From Candidatus Caccoplasma merdavium (lineage in GTDB: Bacteria; Bacteroidota; Bacteroidia; Bacteroidales; UBA11471): a stretch of DNA of 64,000 nt. Both the position numbers and the translations under genes were made by a program. Below, one piece after another: positions 16,665 through 25,634 of the stretch. The notes below the pieces were generated by a model, which saw only the letters and a list, made by a program, of their open reading frames with translations, was not told the origin of the DNA and made no database searches. The first letter of the stretch is position 1. Each line of letters begins with the position of its first letter. The stretch lies in contig DVLI01000007.1 in assembly GCA_018715595.1 (NCBI GenBank), forward strand, positions 62,001 through 126,000, given 5' to 3'.

Positions 16665-17858
16665 ATGAATCCAGTATCAGATCGTTTGGCAAGCCTTTCT
16701 CCGTCGGAGACTCTGGCTATGTCGCAAAAGAGCAACGAACTAAAAGCGCAAGGCATCGATATTATCAACCTGAGCGTGGGTGAGCCCGATTTCTTTACCC
16801 CCGACCACATCAAAGCCGCAGCCAAAAAGGCCATCGACGACAATTTCTCGTTCTATTCGCCGGTGCCCGGTTACATGGATTTGCGCAAAGCCATCTGTTC
16901 GAAGCTCAAAAATGAAAATCACCTCGATTTCACTCCCGAGCAGATTGTCGTTTCCAACGGAGCCAAACAGTCGATATGCAACGCCATACTCTGTGTCGTC
17001 AACCCCGGCGATGAGGTCATCATTCCGGCACCCTGCTGGGTGAGCTATGTCGAGATGGTGAAACTGGCCGAGGGCAAGAGCATCGTGGTGCCTTCGAGCA
17101 TCGACACCGATTTCAAGATAACGCCGGCCCAGCTCGAAGCCGCCATTACGCCCAAAACAAAGGCCATTATTCTCTGCTCGCCGTCGAATCCTACCGGTAG
17201 CGTATATTCGCGCGAGGAATTGAAGGCATTGGCCGACGTTCTGGCCAAATATCCCCAAATCATCATCTTGGCCGATGAAATCTATGAGCATATCAATTAC
17301 ATCGGCGGTCACCAGAGTATCGCCCAGTTCGAGAATGTGCGTGATCGGGTAGCCATTATCAACGGTGTGTCCAAGGCTTATGCCATGACCGGTTGGCGTA
17401 TCGGTTTCATCGCCGCCCCCCTGTGGCTGGCCAAGGCATGCAACAAATTGCAGAGCCAGTACACGTCGGGCCCCAGCTCCATAGCCCAAAAGGCTTCGGT
17501 GGCAGCGTTTACGGGCGACCAAAGTTGTGTAGAAGAGATGCGCCGGGCATTTGAGCGCCGTCGCGACCTGGTGGTCGAGCTGGCTCGTCAGATACCCGGT
17601 TTCAAGGTCAATGTACCCCATGGCGCCTTCTATCTCTTCCCCGACGTATCGTATTATTACGGAAAGAAGTTCGGTGACAAGGTCATTGCCAATTCGGCCG
17701 ACTTGGCCATGTACCTCCTCGAAGAAGGCCATGTGGCCACTGTGGGTGGTGCTGCCTTCTGTGCCCCCGAGTGCCTGCGTTTCTCGTATGCCACTTCCGA
17801 TGAAAACCTCAAAGAGGCTATGCGTCGTATCAAAGAGGCTTTGGCCAAACTGAAATAG
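16665..17858 (+). CDS. aspC: Pyridoxal-phosphate aminotransferase, aspartate type
   Basis: A 397-residue class I/II aminotransferase. Visible landmarks are SVGEPDFFTP near the start, the PLP-phosphate region SNGAKQSICN, substrate-loop SPSNPTGSVYS, LADEIYEH with the PLP-ring Asp, the Schiff-base lysine in NGVSKAYAMTGWR, and the C-terminal carboxylate-binding Arg in LRFSYATSD. This pattern is that of the aspartate aminotransferase subgroup common in Bacteroidales: L-aspartate and 2-oxoglutarate to oxaloacetate and glutamate. Specificity for other amino acids cannot be excluded. The gene is monocistronic, with a promoter 31 bases upstream and a long terminator hairpin after it. Confidence 0.92.
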   Translation: MNPVSDRLASLSPSETLAMSQKSNELKAQGIDIINLSVGEPDFFTPDHIKAAAKKAIDDNFSFYSPVPGYMDLRKAICSKLKNENHLDFTPEQIVVSNGAKQSICNAILCVVNPGDEVIIPAPCWVSYVEMVKLAEGKSIVVPSSIDTDFKITPAQLEAAITPKTKAIILCSPSNPTGSVYSREELKALADVLAKYPQIIILADEIYEHINYIGGHQSIAQFENVRDRVAIINGVSKAYAMTGWRIGFIAAPLWLAKACNKLQSQYTSGPSSIAQKASVAAFTGDQSCVEEMRRAFERRRDLVVELARQIPGFKVNVPHGAFYLFPDVSYYYGKKFGDKVIANSADLAMYLLEEGHVATVGGAAFCAPECLRFSYATSDENLKEAMRRIKEALAKLK

Positions 17859-17890
17859 GAACAACGCGCGATTGTCAATCGTTGAAAACA

Positions 17891-17930
17891 AAAGGAAGGG
17901 GGCTCCCGAGGAGCCCCCTTCCTTTTGTTT
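17891..17930. terminator. Bidirectional terminator
   Basis: A perfect 16-bp stem (17891-17906 with 17910-17925) with a three-base loop. T-rich tracts lie on both sides, so it can end both the aminotransferase transcript and the opposing Crp-type regulator transcript. Confidence 0.85.
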
Positions 17931-17973
17931 TATTATGCTTGTGGCATGGCCGCAGGTGCCGGGTGGCGAGGGG

Positions 17974-18663
17974 TTAATCGTCTGTGTCGGTCGAGAGGAT
18001 TTCGTTCAGTTTGTGGCGGTTGAGCAACTCGATGCCCTGCGAAGAGTAGGTTATGATGCCTTCGTCGCATAATTCGTTGAGGGCCGTCATGAAGACCGAA
18101 CGCTGTACGCCGAAGAAGGTGTACAGGTCTTTGAGCTTGCAGATAATCTGCACATCGGTGGCGCTGCGCTGGGTGAAACTCAGAATCCAGAATGCCAGGC
18201 GCTCTTTTACGCTGCCCGACGACAGGGCCAGGAATGTTTCGAGGCTCTTTTGCGAGTGGCGAGAGAGAATGTTCAGCAGGTTGATGATGAAGATGGGACT
18301 TTGCTGTATGAGCGTGACGAAAGCCTGTTTGTCGATTTGCATGATGCCGCAGTTTTCTTTGGCGGTCACTTCGCTGGGATAGGTGGTGTTGCGACCGAAG
18401 AGGTGGTTGGGGTAGAGAATGTTGGGGGCATGCAGGGTTTCGGTGACGCGTATTTTCCCATTGATGTTTTTTAACTCCGCCCGGGCGCTACCCGATACGA
18501 TAAATTTCATGTGCGTGCACTCCTCGCCTCGGCGGGCAATGATTTCATTGTCCTGGTATTTTAAGAAATGGAAGCGGGTCTTTTCTATGATTTCCGACAT
18601 TTTTGCGCGGCTTACTCCCTGAAAGAGCGGGAGTTGCAGCAATACGTCATACATGCTGTCCAT
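17974..18663 (-). CDS. Crp/Fnr family transcriptional regulator
   Basis: A 229-residue protein. The N-terminal cyclic-nucleotide-binding-type beta-roll (about 20-125) is followed by a long dimerisation helix (about 125-150). The C-terminal winged helix (about 165-220) includes LYTFFGVQRSVFMTALNELCDEG. The Arg and Glu that bind cAMP in E. coli CRP are not obvious in the beta-roll, so the ligand is probably different or absent, as in many Bacteroidota members. There is no cysteine cluster like that of FNR. It is divergent from the MarC-type gene, with about 170 bases between the two starts. Targets are unknown. Confidence 0.9.
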   Translation of the reverse strand: MDSMYDVLLQLPLFQGVSRAKMSEIIEKTRFHFLKYQDNEIIARRGEECTHMKFIVSGSARAELKNINGKIRVTETLHAPNILYPNHLFGRNTTYPSEVTAKENCGIMQIDKQAFVTLIQQSPIFIINLLNILSRHSQKSLETFLALSSGSVKERLAFWILSFTQRSATDVQIICKLKDLYTFFGVQRSVFMTALNELCDEGIITYSSQGIELLNRHKLNEILSTDTDD

Positions 18664-18773
18664 GAGTTTTTTCGTTTAGTCATTCAAAAATAACAAGAAT
18701 TATCCAAATCTCTAACGAATAAACATAAAATCAAATTCTTTGTTTAGAAAGAATTGTGTTCTTTCTTTTTTCT

Positions 18774-18781
18774 TAACTTTG
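18774..18781 (+). promoter_or_regulatory. -7 box for the MarC-type gene
   Basis: TAACTTTG matches TAnnTTTG. It lies downstream of the first possible ATG (18740) of the open frame, so that ATG cannot be the start. Confidence 0.55.
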
Positions 18782-18832
18782 TGGTCGATACGGATTATGA
18801 CCGCTTTAACCTTAACCATGATTCTTTCTGTT

Positions 18833-19444
18833 ATGGAAAACACGTCATTTTATTTCGATTTGCAGGAGATTGTCAGTGCCTTTGTCGTACTCTTCGCCGT
18901 CATCGATGTGACCGGCCTGCTGCCTGTCTTTATCGATTACCAAAACAAGGGATTGAAAATCTCCCCCGCCAAGGCCGCCATTTATTCCCTGATCACCTTC
19001 GTGGCCTTCCTTTTTGCGGGAAATGCGATTCTGCAACTTTTCCAGGTCGACATCTCTTCCTTTGCCGTTGCCGGTTCGCTGGTGATATTTGTGATGGCCA
19101 TCGAGATGATATTCGGGGTCGAGATTTTTCATAACGACGGCCCCGGCGGGTCGGCTACGCTGGTTCCCATCGTTTTCCCGCTCATTGCCGGAGCCGGCTC
19201 TTTCACGGCCTTGCTGTCGTTGCGCGCCCTGTATAGCTTGCCCGATATTCTCATCGCGTTGGTGCTGAACATCATCATCGTCTACCTCGTGTTGCGCTAT
19301 GCCTTCTTGGTCGAGAAAATCTTCGGCAAGGCGTTTGTCTATGTGCTGCGTAAATTGTTCGGCGTCATCCTGCTGGCCATTTCGGTGCGTATGTTTGTCA
19401 GCAACCTCACCAAGTTGCTCGAATCTTTTGCTACCCAGCAATAA
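18833..19444 (+). CDS. MarC family integral membrane protein
   Basis: About 203 residues from ATG 18833, the normal MarC length, with six hydrophobic membrane segments. Signature pieces are the first helix with FAVIDVTGLLPVF (a variant of the family's DPxGxxPxF), and GSATLVPIVFPLIAGAGSFTALL. The family is conserved but its transport role is unproven; the old link to multiple antibiotic resistance in E. coli has been withdrawn. The frame is open back to 18740, but a promoter box at 18774-18781 and the family alignment favour 18833; ATGs at 18797 and 18818 remain possible. Confidence 0.88.
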   Translation: MENTSFYFDLQEIVSAFVVLFAVIDVTGLLPVFIDYQNKGLKISPAKAAIYSLITFVAFLFAGNAILQLFQVDISSFAVAGSLVIFVMAIEMIFGVEIFHNDGPGGSATLVPIVFPLIAGAGSFTALLSLRALYSLPDILIALVLNIIIVYLVLRYAFLVEKIFGKAFVYVLRKLFGVILLAISVRMFVSNLTKLLESFATQQ

Positions 19445-19470
19445 CGCTCCGTGTTCCGTTTGAAAAACAA

Positions 19471-19503
19471 AAACAGGCCGGGAAATGTCTCCGGCCTGTT
19501 TTC
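19471..19503 (+). terminator. Terminator of the MarC-type gene
   Basis: An 11-bp stem (19471-19481 with 19491-19501), a 9-base loop and a T-rich 3' arm. Confidence 0.8.
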
Positions 19504-19504
19504 G

Positions 19505-19753
19505 GACGTTGTCAATATGATGATGAAATGGGGTTTTCTTGAATACCAAATTTCGCTCAAAAATAATAAGAAAAAAGTAAAATTCCAATCAAAAGCCATT
19601 TTTTTGAAAGAAAAGACAGAAATATTGAAAAATTGTTATTTCTCAGATAAATATCTCCTGTAAAAATTTGGAATATTAAAAATCATTTTATATATTCGGA
19701 AGTCAATTTCTACCTGTTTCGGTCAGGAAGTTAATAATATTTTGAGATAAGAT
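19505..19753 (+). other. AT-rich leader of the alpha-glucan operon
   Basis: About 250 bases with strikingly low GC compared with the genes around it. No ORF of note and no clear TAnnTTTG box; AAAATTTG near 19660-19670 is the closest. It presumably holds the operon promoter and regulatory sites. Confidence 0.4.
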
Positions 19754-21703
19754 ATGAGTTATTTAAAGTTTGATAAGAATGCGATGACCAATCTGGTGCA
19801 GTCTCTGCCCAAAGAGATGTTGCGCACCAATCGGTCGGGGGCATACCATTGTACGACGATAGTCGACTGCAATACCCGCAAGCAACACGGTTTGCTGGTG
19901 ATACCCATTCCCGAGATGGACGATGATAACCATGTGCTTCTTTCGTCGTTCGATGAGACCGTTATCCAGCATGGCGCCCCCTTCAATCTGGGATTGCACA
20001 AGTATCAAGGCGATTGTTTCAGTCCCAACGGTCACAAGTATATCCGCGAGTTTACTTGCGAGACCGTGCCGCAGACGACCTATCGCGTGGGCGGTGTCAT
20101 CTTCTCCAAGGAGAAGGTTTTCATTTCGCACGAGAACCGTATCCTTATTCGTTACACCCTTCTCGATGCCCATTCCGACACGACGTTGCAGTTCCGCCCG
20201 TTCCTGGCATTCCGCAATGCCAACGCCCTCTGTATGGCCAACGACAAGCTCAATGGCCATTTCGATGTCGTGGAAAACGGTATCAGCTGCTGTCTCTATC
20301 CCGGCTACCCGACTCTCTATATGCAGTTCAACAAGCCGGTGCAATTTGTCTCGCAGCCCAACTGGTACAAAGGCATCGAGTATATCAAGGACCAGGAGCG
20401 CGGGTATGATTACAAAGAAGACCTGTATGTTCCCGGCTATTTTGAGCTCCCGATAAAGAAAGGCGAAAAAATCATTTTCTCGGCCGGAACGAGCGAGATA
20501 AAGACCCGTTCGCTCACTTCGCTCTACACCAAGGAAATGGGCGTACGCACGAGTCGGACCAGTTTCTATAACTGCCTCAAAAATTCAGCACAGCAATTCT
20601 ATTACAAGCGGGGCAAGGAAAATTACCTCCTGGCCGGTTATCCTTGGTTCAAGGTCTCGGCGCGCGACATGTTTGTGGCTTTGCCCGGTTGTACCTTGGC
20701 CGTCGACGATGTCGAGATGTTCCATTCCATCATGGCCACGGCACAGAAAGCCCTGCGTTGCTGGATAGAGAAAGGCGAACGCGATGCGGTCATTAAAGAC
20801 ATCGATAAGCCCGATGTCCTCTTGTGGGCCATTTGGGCCTTGCAACAATATGCCAAGATGGTTTCGATAGAGGAGTGCCGGGCCCGTTATGGCGAGTTCA
20901 TCGTCGACATGGTGCAGGCCATCGAGCGCGGCAAAATCGCCAACCTTTTCCTCCAAGACAACGGCCTGTTGTATGCCAACGGGCGTGATACCGCGATTTC
21001 CTGGATCGACGCTGTCGATGCCTCGGGTCGCCCCATCACCCCGCGCACCGGCTACCTGTCGGAGTATAACGCCTTGTGGTATAATGCCCTGCTCTTCACG
21101 GCCGACCAGATACTCGTCGACCCCGATAAAGCCGCCGAGGCCGACCGCTTGAAGAACCTGGCCGCCAAGGCGGCTGTGGCTTTCAAGGAGATGTTCCTCA
21201 ACGACTACGGCTATCTGTTCGATTATGTCGATGCCAACTTCGCCGATTGGAGCGTGCGGCCCAACATGCTCTTCGCCCTCTCGCTCGACTATTCTCCTCT
21301 TGACAAGAGCGAGCGCAAGAAAGCCCTCGATGTCGTTACGCGGGAGTTGCTTACCCCCAAGGGCATACGCACCCTCAGTCCGAAGAGCCACGGCTATTCG
21401 CCCATCTATGTCGGCAATGAGGAACAGCGGGCTCATGCCTATTTCCAAGGACCGTCGCGTCCGTGGCTCATGGGCGCTTATGCCGACGCCTATCTCAAAC
21501 TCTTTGGCATCAGCGGCGTTTCGTTCCTGGAACGTATGCTTATCGGGTATGAAGAGGAGATGTCGAATACCTGCATCGGTACGATTTCGGAACTTTTCGA
21601 CGGCAATCCCCCCTATGCGGGACGAGGAGGCATCAGCCTGGCCGCCAATGTGGGCGAAATCCTGCGGGTATTGCGAATGCTGAAAAAATACAACCATATA
21701 TAA
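19754..21703 (+). CDS. Glycogen debranching enzyme (amylo-alpha-1,6-glucosidase type)
   Basis: A 649-residue cytoplasmic protein. The N-terminal domain (about 15-250) matches the bacterial/archaeal glycogen debranching enzyme N-terminal domain (LRTNRSGAYHCTTIVDCNTRKQHGLLV). The C-terminal (alpha/alpha)6 domain (about 290-640) includes GYPWFKVSARDMFVALPG, and YLLDYVDANF-type and RPNMLFALSL segments. Here the common motif W-F-x-x-W-G-R-D is WFKVSARD. It should remove alpha-1,6 branches from glycogen or limit dextrins. It is the first gene of a three-gene operon with a glycosyltransferase and a GH57 enzyme, spaced 28 and 37 bases apart, an arrangement widespread in Bacteroidales. Confidence 0.93.
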   Translation: MSYLKFDKNAMTNLVQSLPKEMLRTNRSGAYHCTTIVDCNTRKQHGLLVIPIPEMDDDNHVLLSSFDETVIQHGAPFNLGLHKYQGDCFSPNGHKYIREFTCETVPQTTYRVGGVIFSKEKVFISHENRILIRYTLLDAHSDTTLQFRPFLAFRNANALCMANDKLNGHFDVVENGISCCLYPGYPTLYMQFNKPVQFVSQPNWYKGIEYIKDQERGYDYKEDLYVPGYFELPIKKGEKIIFSAGTSEIKTRSLTSLYTKEMGVRTSRTSFYNCLKNSAQQFYYKRGKENYLLAGYPWFKVSARDMFVALPGCTLAVDDVEMFHSIMATAQKALRCWIEKGERDAVIKDIDKPDVLLWAIWALQQYAKMVSIEECRARYGEFIVDMVQAIERGKIANLFLQDNGLLYANGRDTAISWIDAVDASGRPITPRTGYLSEYNALWYNALLFTADQILVDPDKAAEADRLKNLAAKAAVAFKEMFLNDYGYLFDYVDANFADWSVRPNMLFALSLDYSPLDKSERKKALDVVTRELLTPKGIRTLSPKSHGYSPIYVGNEEQRAHAYFQGPSRPWLMGAYADAYLKLFGISGVSFLERMLIGYEEEMSNTCIGTISELFDGNPPYAGRGGISLAANVGEILRVLRMLKKYNHI

Positions 21704-21731
21704 TTAGGTAATATTAAATCTTGAAATACAC

Positions 21732-22994
21732 ATGAAAGCACTCATGTTCGGTTGGGAATTCCCTCCGCATATTCTGGGAGGTTTAGGCACGGCGAGCTAT
21801 GGCCTTACAAAAGGTATGGCCGAGTGCGGCGATATGGATATCACTTTTGTCATACCCAAACCATACGGTGATGAAGACAAAAGTTTTGCCCACATCGTCG
21901 GTGCCGGAAACACACCCGTCGCATGGCGCGATGTCTCGTGGGACTATGTCGCCGGGCGGCTTGGCTACTGCATGAACCCGCAAGAATATTTCGATTTGAG
22001 AGACCATATTTATGCCGACTTCAATTACTTGCACACCAATGATTTGGGTTGCATCGAGTTCTCGGGTCGTTATCCCGACAACCTGCTCGAAGAAATCAAC
22101 AACTATTCGATTGTGGCCGGTGTGATTGCTCGCACCTATCCTTGCGATGTCATTCACTCGCACGACTGGCTGACCTATCCGGCCGGCATACATGCCAAGC
22201 AGATTACCGGTAAACCGCTGGTCATTCATGTGCATGCCACCGATTTCGACCGTAGCCGCGGCAATGTCAATCCCACGGTTTTCGCTATCGAGAAAGACGG
22301 CATGAACTGGGCCGACCACATCATTACCGTTAGTAACCTGACGCGGCGCACCGTCATCGAGAAATACGGCATCGACCCCTCCAAAGTGACGACCGTGCAC
22401 AACGCCGTGGAGCCCCTCAGCCCCGAAATCATGGCCATACAGATGCCGCACAACCCCAAAGAGAAGGTGGTGACCTTCCTGGGCCGCATCACCATGCAGA
22501 AAGGTCCCGAGTATTTCGTCGAGGCCGCCGCGCAAGTCTTGCGCAAGACCAATCGGGTGCGCTTCGTCATGGCCGGTAGTGGCGACATGATGAACAAGAT
22601 GATACGGCTGGCCGCCCAGCGCAACATCTCCGACCACTTCCATTTCACGGGCTTCCTGCGCGGGAAGCAGGTCTATGAGATGCTCAAAGCCAGTGACGTG
22701 TATGTCATGCCGTCGGTATCGGAGCCTTTCGGCATCTCCCCGCTCGAAGCCATGCAGGTAGGTGTGCCCTCGATTATTTCCAAGCAATCGGGTTGTGCCG
22801 AGATTCTCAATCACGTCATCAAAATCGACTATTGGGACGTGTATGCAATGGCCGATGCCATATATTCCATCATCACCTATCCCGCCATGTACCAGCAGCT
22901 CAAAGAAGAAGGCAAGCGCGAGGTCGATGAAATCAAATGGATATATGCCGGTAAAAAAGTCATCGACATCTACCACAAAGTCATGCAGCGATAA
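21732..22994 (+). CDS. Glycosyltransferase, glycogen/starch synthase-like (GT-B)
   Basis: A 420-residue GT-B glycosyltransferase. The N-terminal half has the glucan-synthase-like FGWEFPPHILGGLGTASYGL, a variant of the Lys-x-Gly-Gly loop that binds ADP-glucose, and DVIHSHDWLTYPAG. The C-terminal half has FLGRITMQKGPEYF, MAGSGD and the acidic motif SVSEPFGISPLEAM. Placed between a debranching enzyme and a GH57 enzyme, it probably builds alpha-1,4-glucan. It is closer to the GT4-type synthases than to GlgA, so the sugar donor (UDP- or ADP-glucose) is uncertain. Confidence 0.88.
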   Translation: MKALMFGWEFPPHILGGLGTASYGLTKGMAECGDMDITFVIPKPYGDEDKSFAHIVGAGNTPVAWRDVSWDYVAGRLGYCMNPQEYFDLRDHIYADFNYLHTNDLGCIEFSGRYPDNLLEEINNYSIVAGVIARTYPCDVIHSHDWLTYPAGIHAKQITGKPLVIHVHATDFDRSRGNVNPTVFAIEKDGMNWADHIITVSNLTRRTVIEKYGIDPSKVTTVHNAVEPLSPEIMAIQMPHNPKEKVVTFLGRITMQKGPEYFVEAAAQVLRKTNRVRFVMAGSGDMMNKMIRLAAQRNISDHFHFTGFLRGKQVYEMLKASDVYVMPSVSEPFGISPLEAMQVGVPSIISKQSGCAEILNHVIKIDYWDVYAMADAIYSIITYPAMYQQLKEEGKREVDEIKWIYAGKKVIDIYHKVMQR

Positions 22995-23031
22995 AGAAAT
23001 GTTTTATTCGAGAAAATAAAGATTACTATAT

Positions 23032-24396
23032 ATGAAAACCATCTGTTTTTACTTTCAGATTCACCAGCCGTTCAGACTGAAACGTTATCGTTTCTTCGAC
23101 ATCGGTAACGACCACTATTACTACGACGATTACAACAATGACGAGATCATCACCCGCATTGCCCATCGTTCTTACCTGCCGGCCAATCAGACCTTGCTCG
23201 AAATGATAAAGAACTCCAACGGCAAGTTCAAGGTGGCATTTTCCATTTCGGGTGTCGCTCTCGAACAGCTCGAAATCTATGTCCCCGAATTTATCGACTC
23301 GATGAAGGAGTTGGCGCGTACCGGTTGTGTGGAGTTCCTCTCGGAGACCTATGCCCACTCGCTGGCTTCGCTGCGTGATCCCGAGGAATTTGCCTTGCAG
23401 GTGAAGGAGCACGACGACAAAATCGAGGAACTCTTCGGGCAACGTCCCAAGGTATTCCGCAATACCGAGTTGATTTACTCCGACGAGATTGCCTGCATGG
23501 TGGCCGACATGGGTTTCAAAGGCTGCATCACCGAAGGTGCCAAGCACATTCTCGGCTGGAAGAGCCCCAACTACCTCTACTGCTCGACCGCCGTTCCCAA
23601 GCTGAAACTTTTGCTCAAAAACTACAAGTTGAGCGATGATATTACTTTCCGCTTCTCCAACTACGAGTGGAACGAATATCCTCTCACGGCCGACAAATAC
23701 ATGGGTTGGATCAACTCCCTGCCCGAGACCGAGCAAGTGGTGAACCTCTTCATGAACTACGAGACCTTGGGTGAGTTGCAGCCCCGTGAAAGCGGCATTT
23801 TCGAGTTTATGAAAGCTCTGCCTTACTTCGCCGAGCAGATGGGTATTACCTTCTCGACCCCGACCGAAGTCATTTCCAAGCTCAAACCCGTCGATTCCCT
23901 CTCGGTGAGCTATCCCATCTCGTGGGCCGATGAAGAGCGCGATACCAGCGCCTGGTTGGGTAACCTGTTGCAAAACGAGGCGTTCGACAAGCTCTACTCC
24001 GTGGCCGAACGCGTGCGTCTCTGCGATGACCGTCGCCTCAAACAGGACTGGCTTTACTTGCAGACCAGCGACCACTTCTATTACATGTGTACCAAATTCC
24101 TCTCCGATGGTGCCATACACAGCCATTACAGCCCCTATGACTCGGCTTACGAGGCATTTACCAATTACATGAATGTGTTGAGCGACTTCATCGTGCGGGT
24201 ACAGGAGCAATATCCCGATACCATTGAGAACGAAGAGCTCAACTCGCTGATTACGACCATTCGTAACCAGGCTGCCGAGATAGAGGTTTTGCAGAAGGAG
24301 TTGAAAATAGCCAAAGAGGAACGCGCTGCCAAGAAGGCAGCTGCCAAGCAACCGGCCAAACCCGCTGCCCGCAAGACGACAGCCAAGAAGGCATAA
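23032..24396 (+). CDS. GH57 alpha-glucan enzyme with Lys/Ala-rich tail
   Basis: A 454-residue protein. Residues 1-375 match glycoside hydrolase family 57, starting with CFYFQIHQPFRL (family motif 1, HQPxR). FRNTELIYSD (about 144-153) would contain the catalytic Glu nucleophile, and a conserved Asp region follows in WADEERDTSAW. The family includes alpha-amylases, 4-alpha-glucanotransferases and branching enzymes; the context points to glycogen turnover. From about 395 a short coiled coil (LITTIRNQAAEIEVLQKELK) leads into a tail made almost only of Lys, Ala, Pro and Thr, like histone-H1-type tails. The tail is not part of the GH57 fold. Last gene of the operon. Confidence 0.9.
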   Translation: MKTICFYFQIHQPFRLKRYRFFDIGNDHYYYDDYNNDEIITRIAHRSYLPANQTLLEMIKNSNGKFKVAFSISGVALEQLEIYVPEFIDSMKELARTGCVEFLSETYAHSLASLRDPEEFALQVKEHDDKIEELFGQRPKVFRNTELIYSDEIACMVADMGFKGCITEGAKHILGWKSPNYLYCSTAVPKLKLLLKNYKLSDDITFRFSNYEWNEYPLTADKYMGWINSLPETEQVVNLFMNYETLGELQPRESGIFEFMKALPYFAEQMGITFSTPTEVISKLKPVDSLSVSYPISWADEERDTSAWLGNLLQNEAFDKLYSVAERVRLCDDRRLKQDWLYLQTSDHFYYMCTKFLSDGAIHSHYSPYDSAYEAFTNYMNVLSDFIVRVQEQYPDTIENEELNSLITTIRNQAAEIEVLQKELKIAKEERAAKKAAAKQPAKPAARKTTAKKA

Positions 24397-24436
24397 TGAT
24401 TGCTCAATCTAATCCTCCAATTTAAGTTTATTGCAG

Positions 24437-24473
24437 GAAAGGCCGCCCCGACATCGGGGCGGCCTTTCTCTTT
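24437..24473 (+). terminator. Terminator of the alpha-glucan operon
   Basis: A perfect 14-bp stem (24437-24450 with 24455-24468), loop ACAT, followed by TCTTTA. Confidence 0.85.
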
Positions 24474-24515
24474 ATGGGGGATATGGCCTTGTGTGCGGTG
24501 GTTATTGGGCCTCGC

Positions 24516-25622
24516 TCAACTCTGTGCCTCTCGGTCGAGGTAGAGGTAGTCGTAGTGGACAAACGGCTTGGCACCTTGCTTGCCGATGAGGGTGCGGGCT
24601 TTCTCGCTGTCGCAGCTGATGCGGCCTACGCCGATGGGGCTCCCGTCGGGCGCGCATATCCGCACGATGTCGTCTTTCTCAAAGTCCCCCTCTATGGCCG
24701 TGACACCGATGGGCAACAGGCTCACGGCGCGGTGTGAGAGCAACCGGTCGGCGGCTCCGGCGTTGATGTGCAGCGCCCCTTTGGCAAACCCTTCGGAGTG
24801 GGCAATCCATTTCTTGACGCTCGACGTCGTTTTGGTTGCCGGCAGGAAACGGGTGCAGAGCACGGGTCCTCCGTCGCACAGGAGGTCGGTGAGAATGTTG
24901 TCGCGCTTGCCGTTGGCGATGATTACCTCGATGCCTTCCTGGGCCACTTTGCGGGCGATGTTGCATTTGGTGAGCATGCCGCCACGGCCGAACGACGATT
25001 TCCCCACTTGTATGTATTGGGACAACTCCGCGCGGCTGTCGGCCGCAATCTCGGTGATGACCCGGCTGTCGGGGTCGTCGGGTTTCCCGTCGTAGATGCC
25101 GTCGATGTTGCTGAGAATGATAAGGGCCTCGGCACCCATCATGGTGGCAATCATGCCCGAGAGTTCGTCGTTGTCGGTGAACATGAGCTCGGTAACCGAC
25201 ACGGTGTCGTTTTCGTTGACGATGGGTATGACGTTGTTGTCGAGCATGACCTCCATGCAGTGTTTCTGGTTGAGGTAATGGCGGCGGGTGGCGAAGTTCT
25301 CTTTCATGGTGAGCACTTGGCCGCAGGCAATGCCGTGTTCGCGGAACAACTCATAATACCGGTTGATGAGTTTGGCTTGCCCTACGGCCGAGAAGAGCTG
25401 GCGTGCCGACACGGCATCGAGTTTCTTGTTGTGCTCGATGTCCAGTTCACTGCGACCCGAAGCCACGGCTCCCGAGGAGACCAGAATGACTTCGATGCCG
25501 CGGCGGCGCAGGTCGGCGACCTGGTCGACCAGCGCCGAGATGCGGGTCACGTCGAGCGTGCCGTCTCGTCGGGTGAGCACGTTGCTGCCTATTTTTACGG
25601 TGATGCGCTTGAAACGGGGCAT
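24516..25622 (-). CDS. proB: Glutamate 5-kinase
   Basis: A 368-residue protein from ATG 25622; the frame's earlier TTG is not needed. The amino-acid kinase domain (about 1-255) shows KIGSNVLTRRDGTLD, LVSSGAVASGR, NENDTVSV and the loop GKSSFGRGGMLTKCNIA. A C-terminal PUA domain (about 275-360) is present, as in E. coli ProB. The enzyme makes glutamyl-5-phosphate, the first step to proline. It is the last gene of an operon behind an acyl-CoA synthetase (12-base gap); proA, the usual partner, is not in the window. Confidence 0.96.
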   Translation of the reverse strand: MPRFKRITVKIGSNVLTRRDGTLDVTRISALVDQVADLRRRGIEVILVSSGAVASGRSELDIEHNKKLDAVSARQLFSAVGQAKLINRYYELFREHGIACGQVLTMKENFATRRHYLNQKHCMEVMLDNNVIPIVNENDTVSVTELMFTDNDELSGMIATMMGAEALIILSNIDGIYDGKPDDPDSRVITEIAADSRAELSQYIQVGKSSFGRGGMLTKCNIARKVAQEGIEVIIANGKRDNILTDLLCDGGPVLCTRFLPATKTTSSVKKWIAHSEGFAKGALHINAGAADRLLSHRAVSLLPIGVTAIEGDFEKDDIVRICAPDGSPIGVGRISCDSEKARTLIGKQGAKPFVHYDYLYLDREAQS

Positions 25623-25634
25623 GGGCAAGGACGG

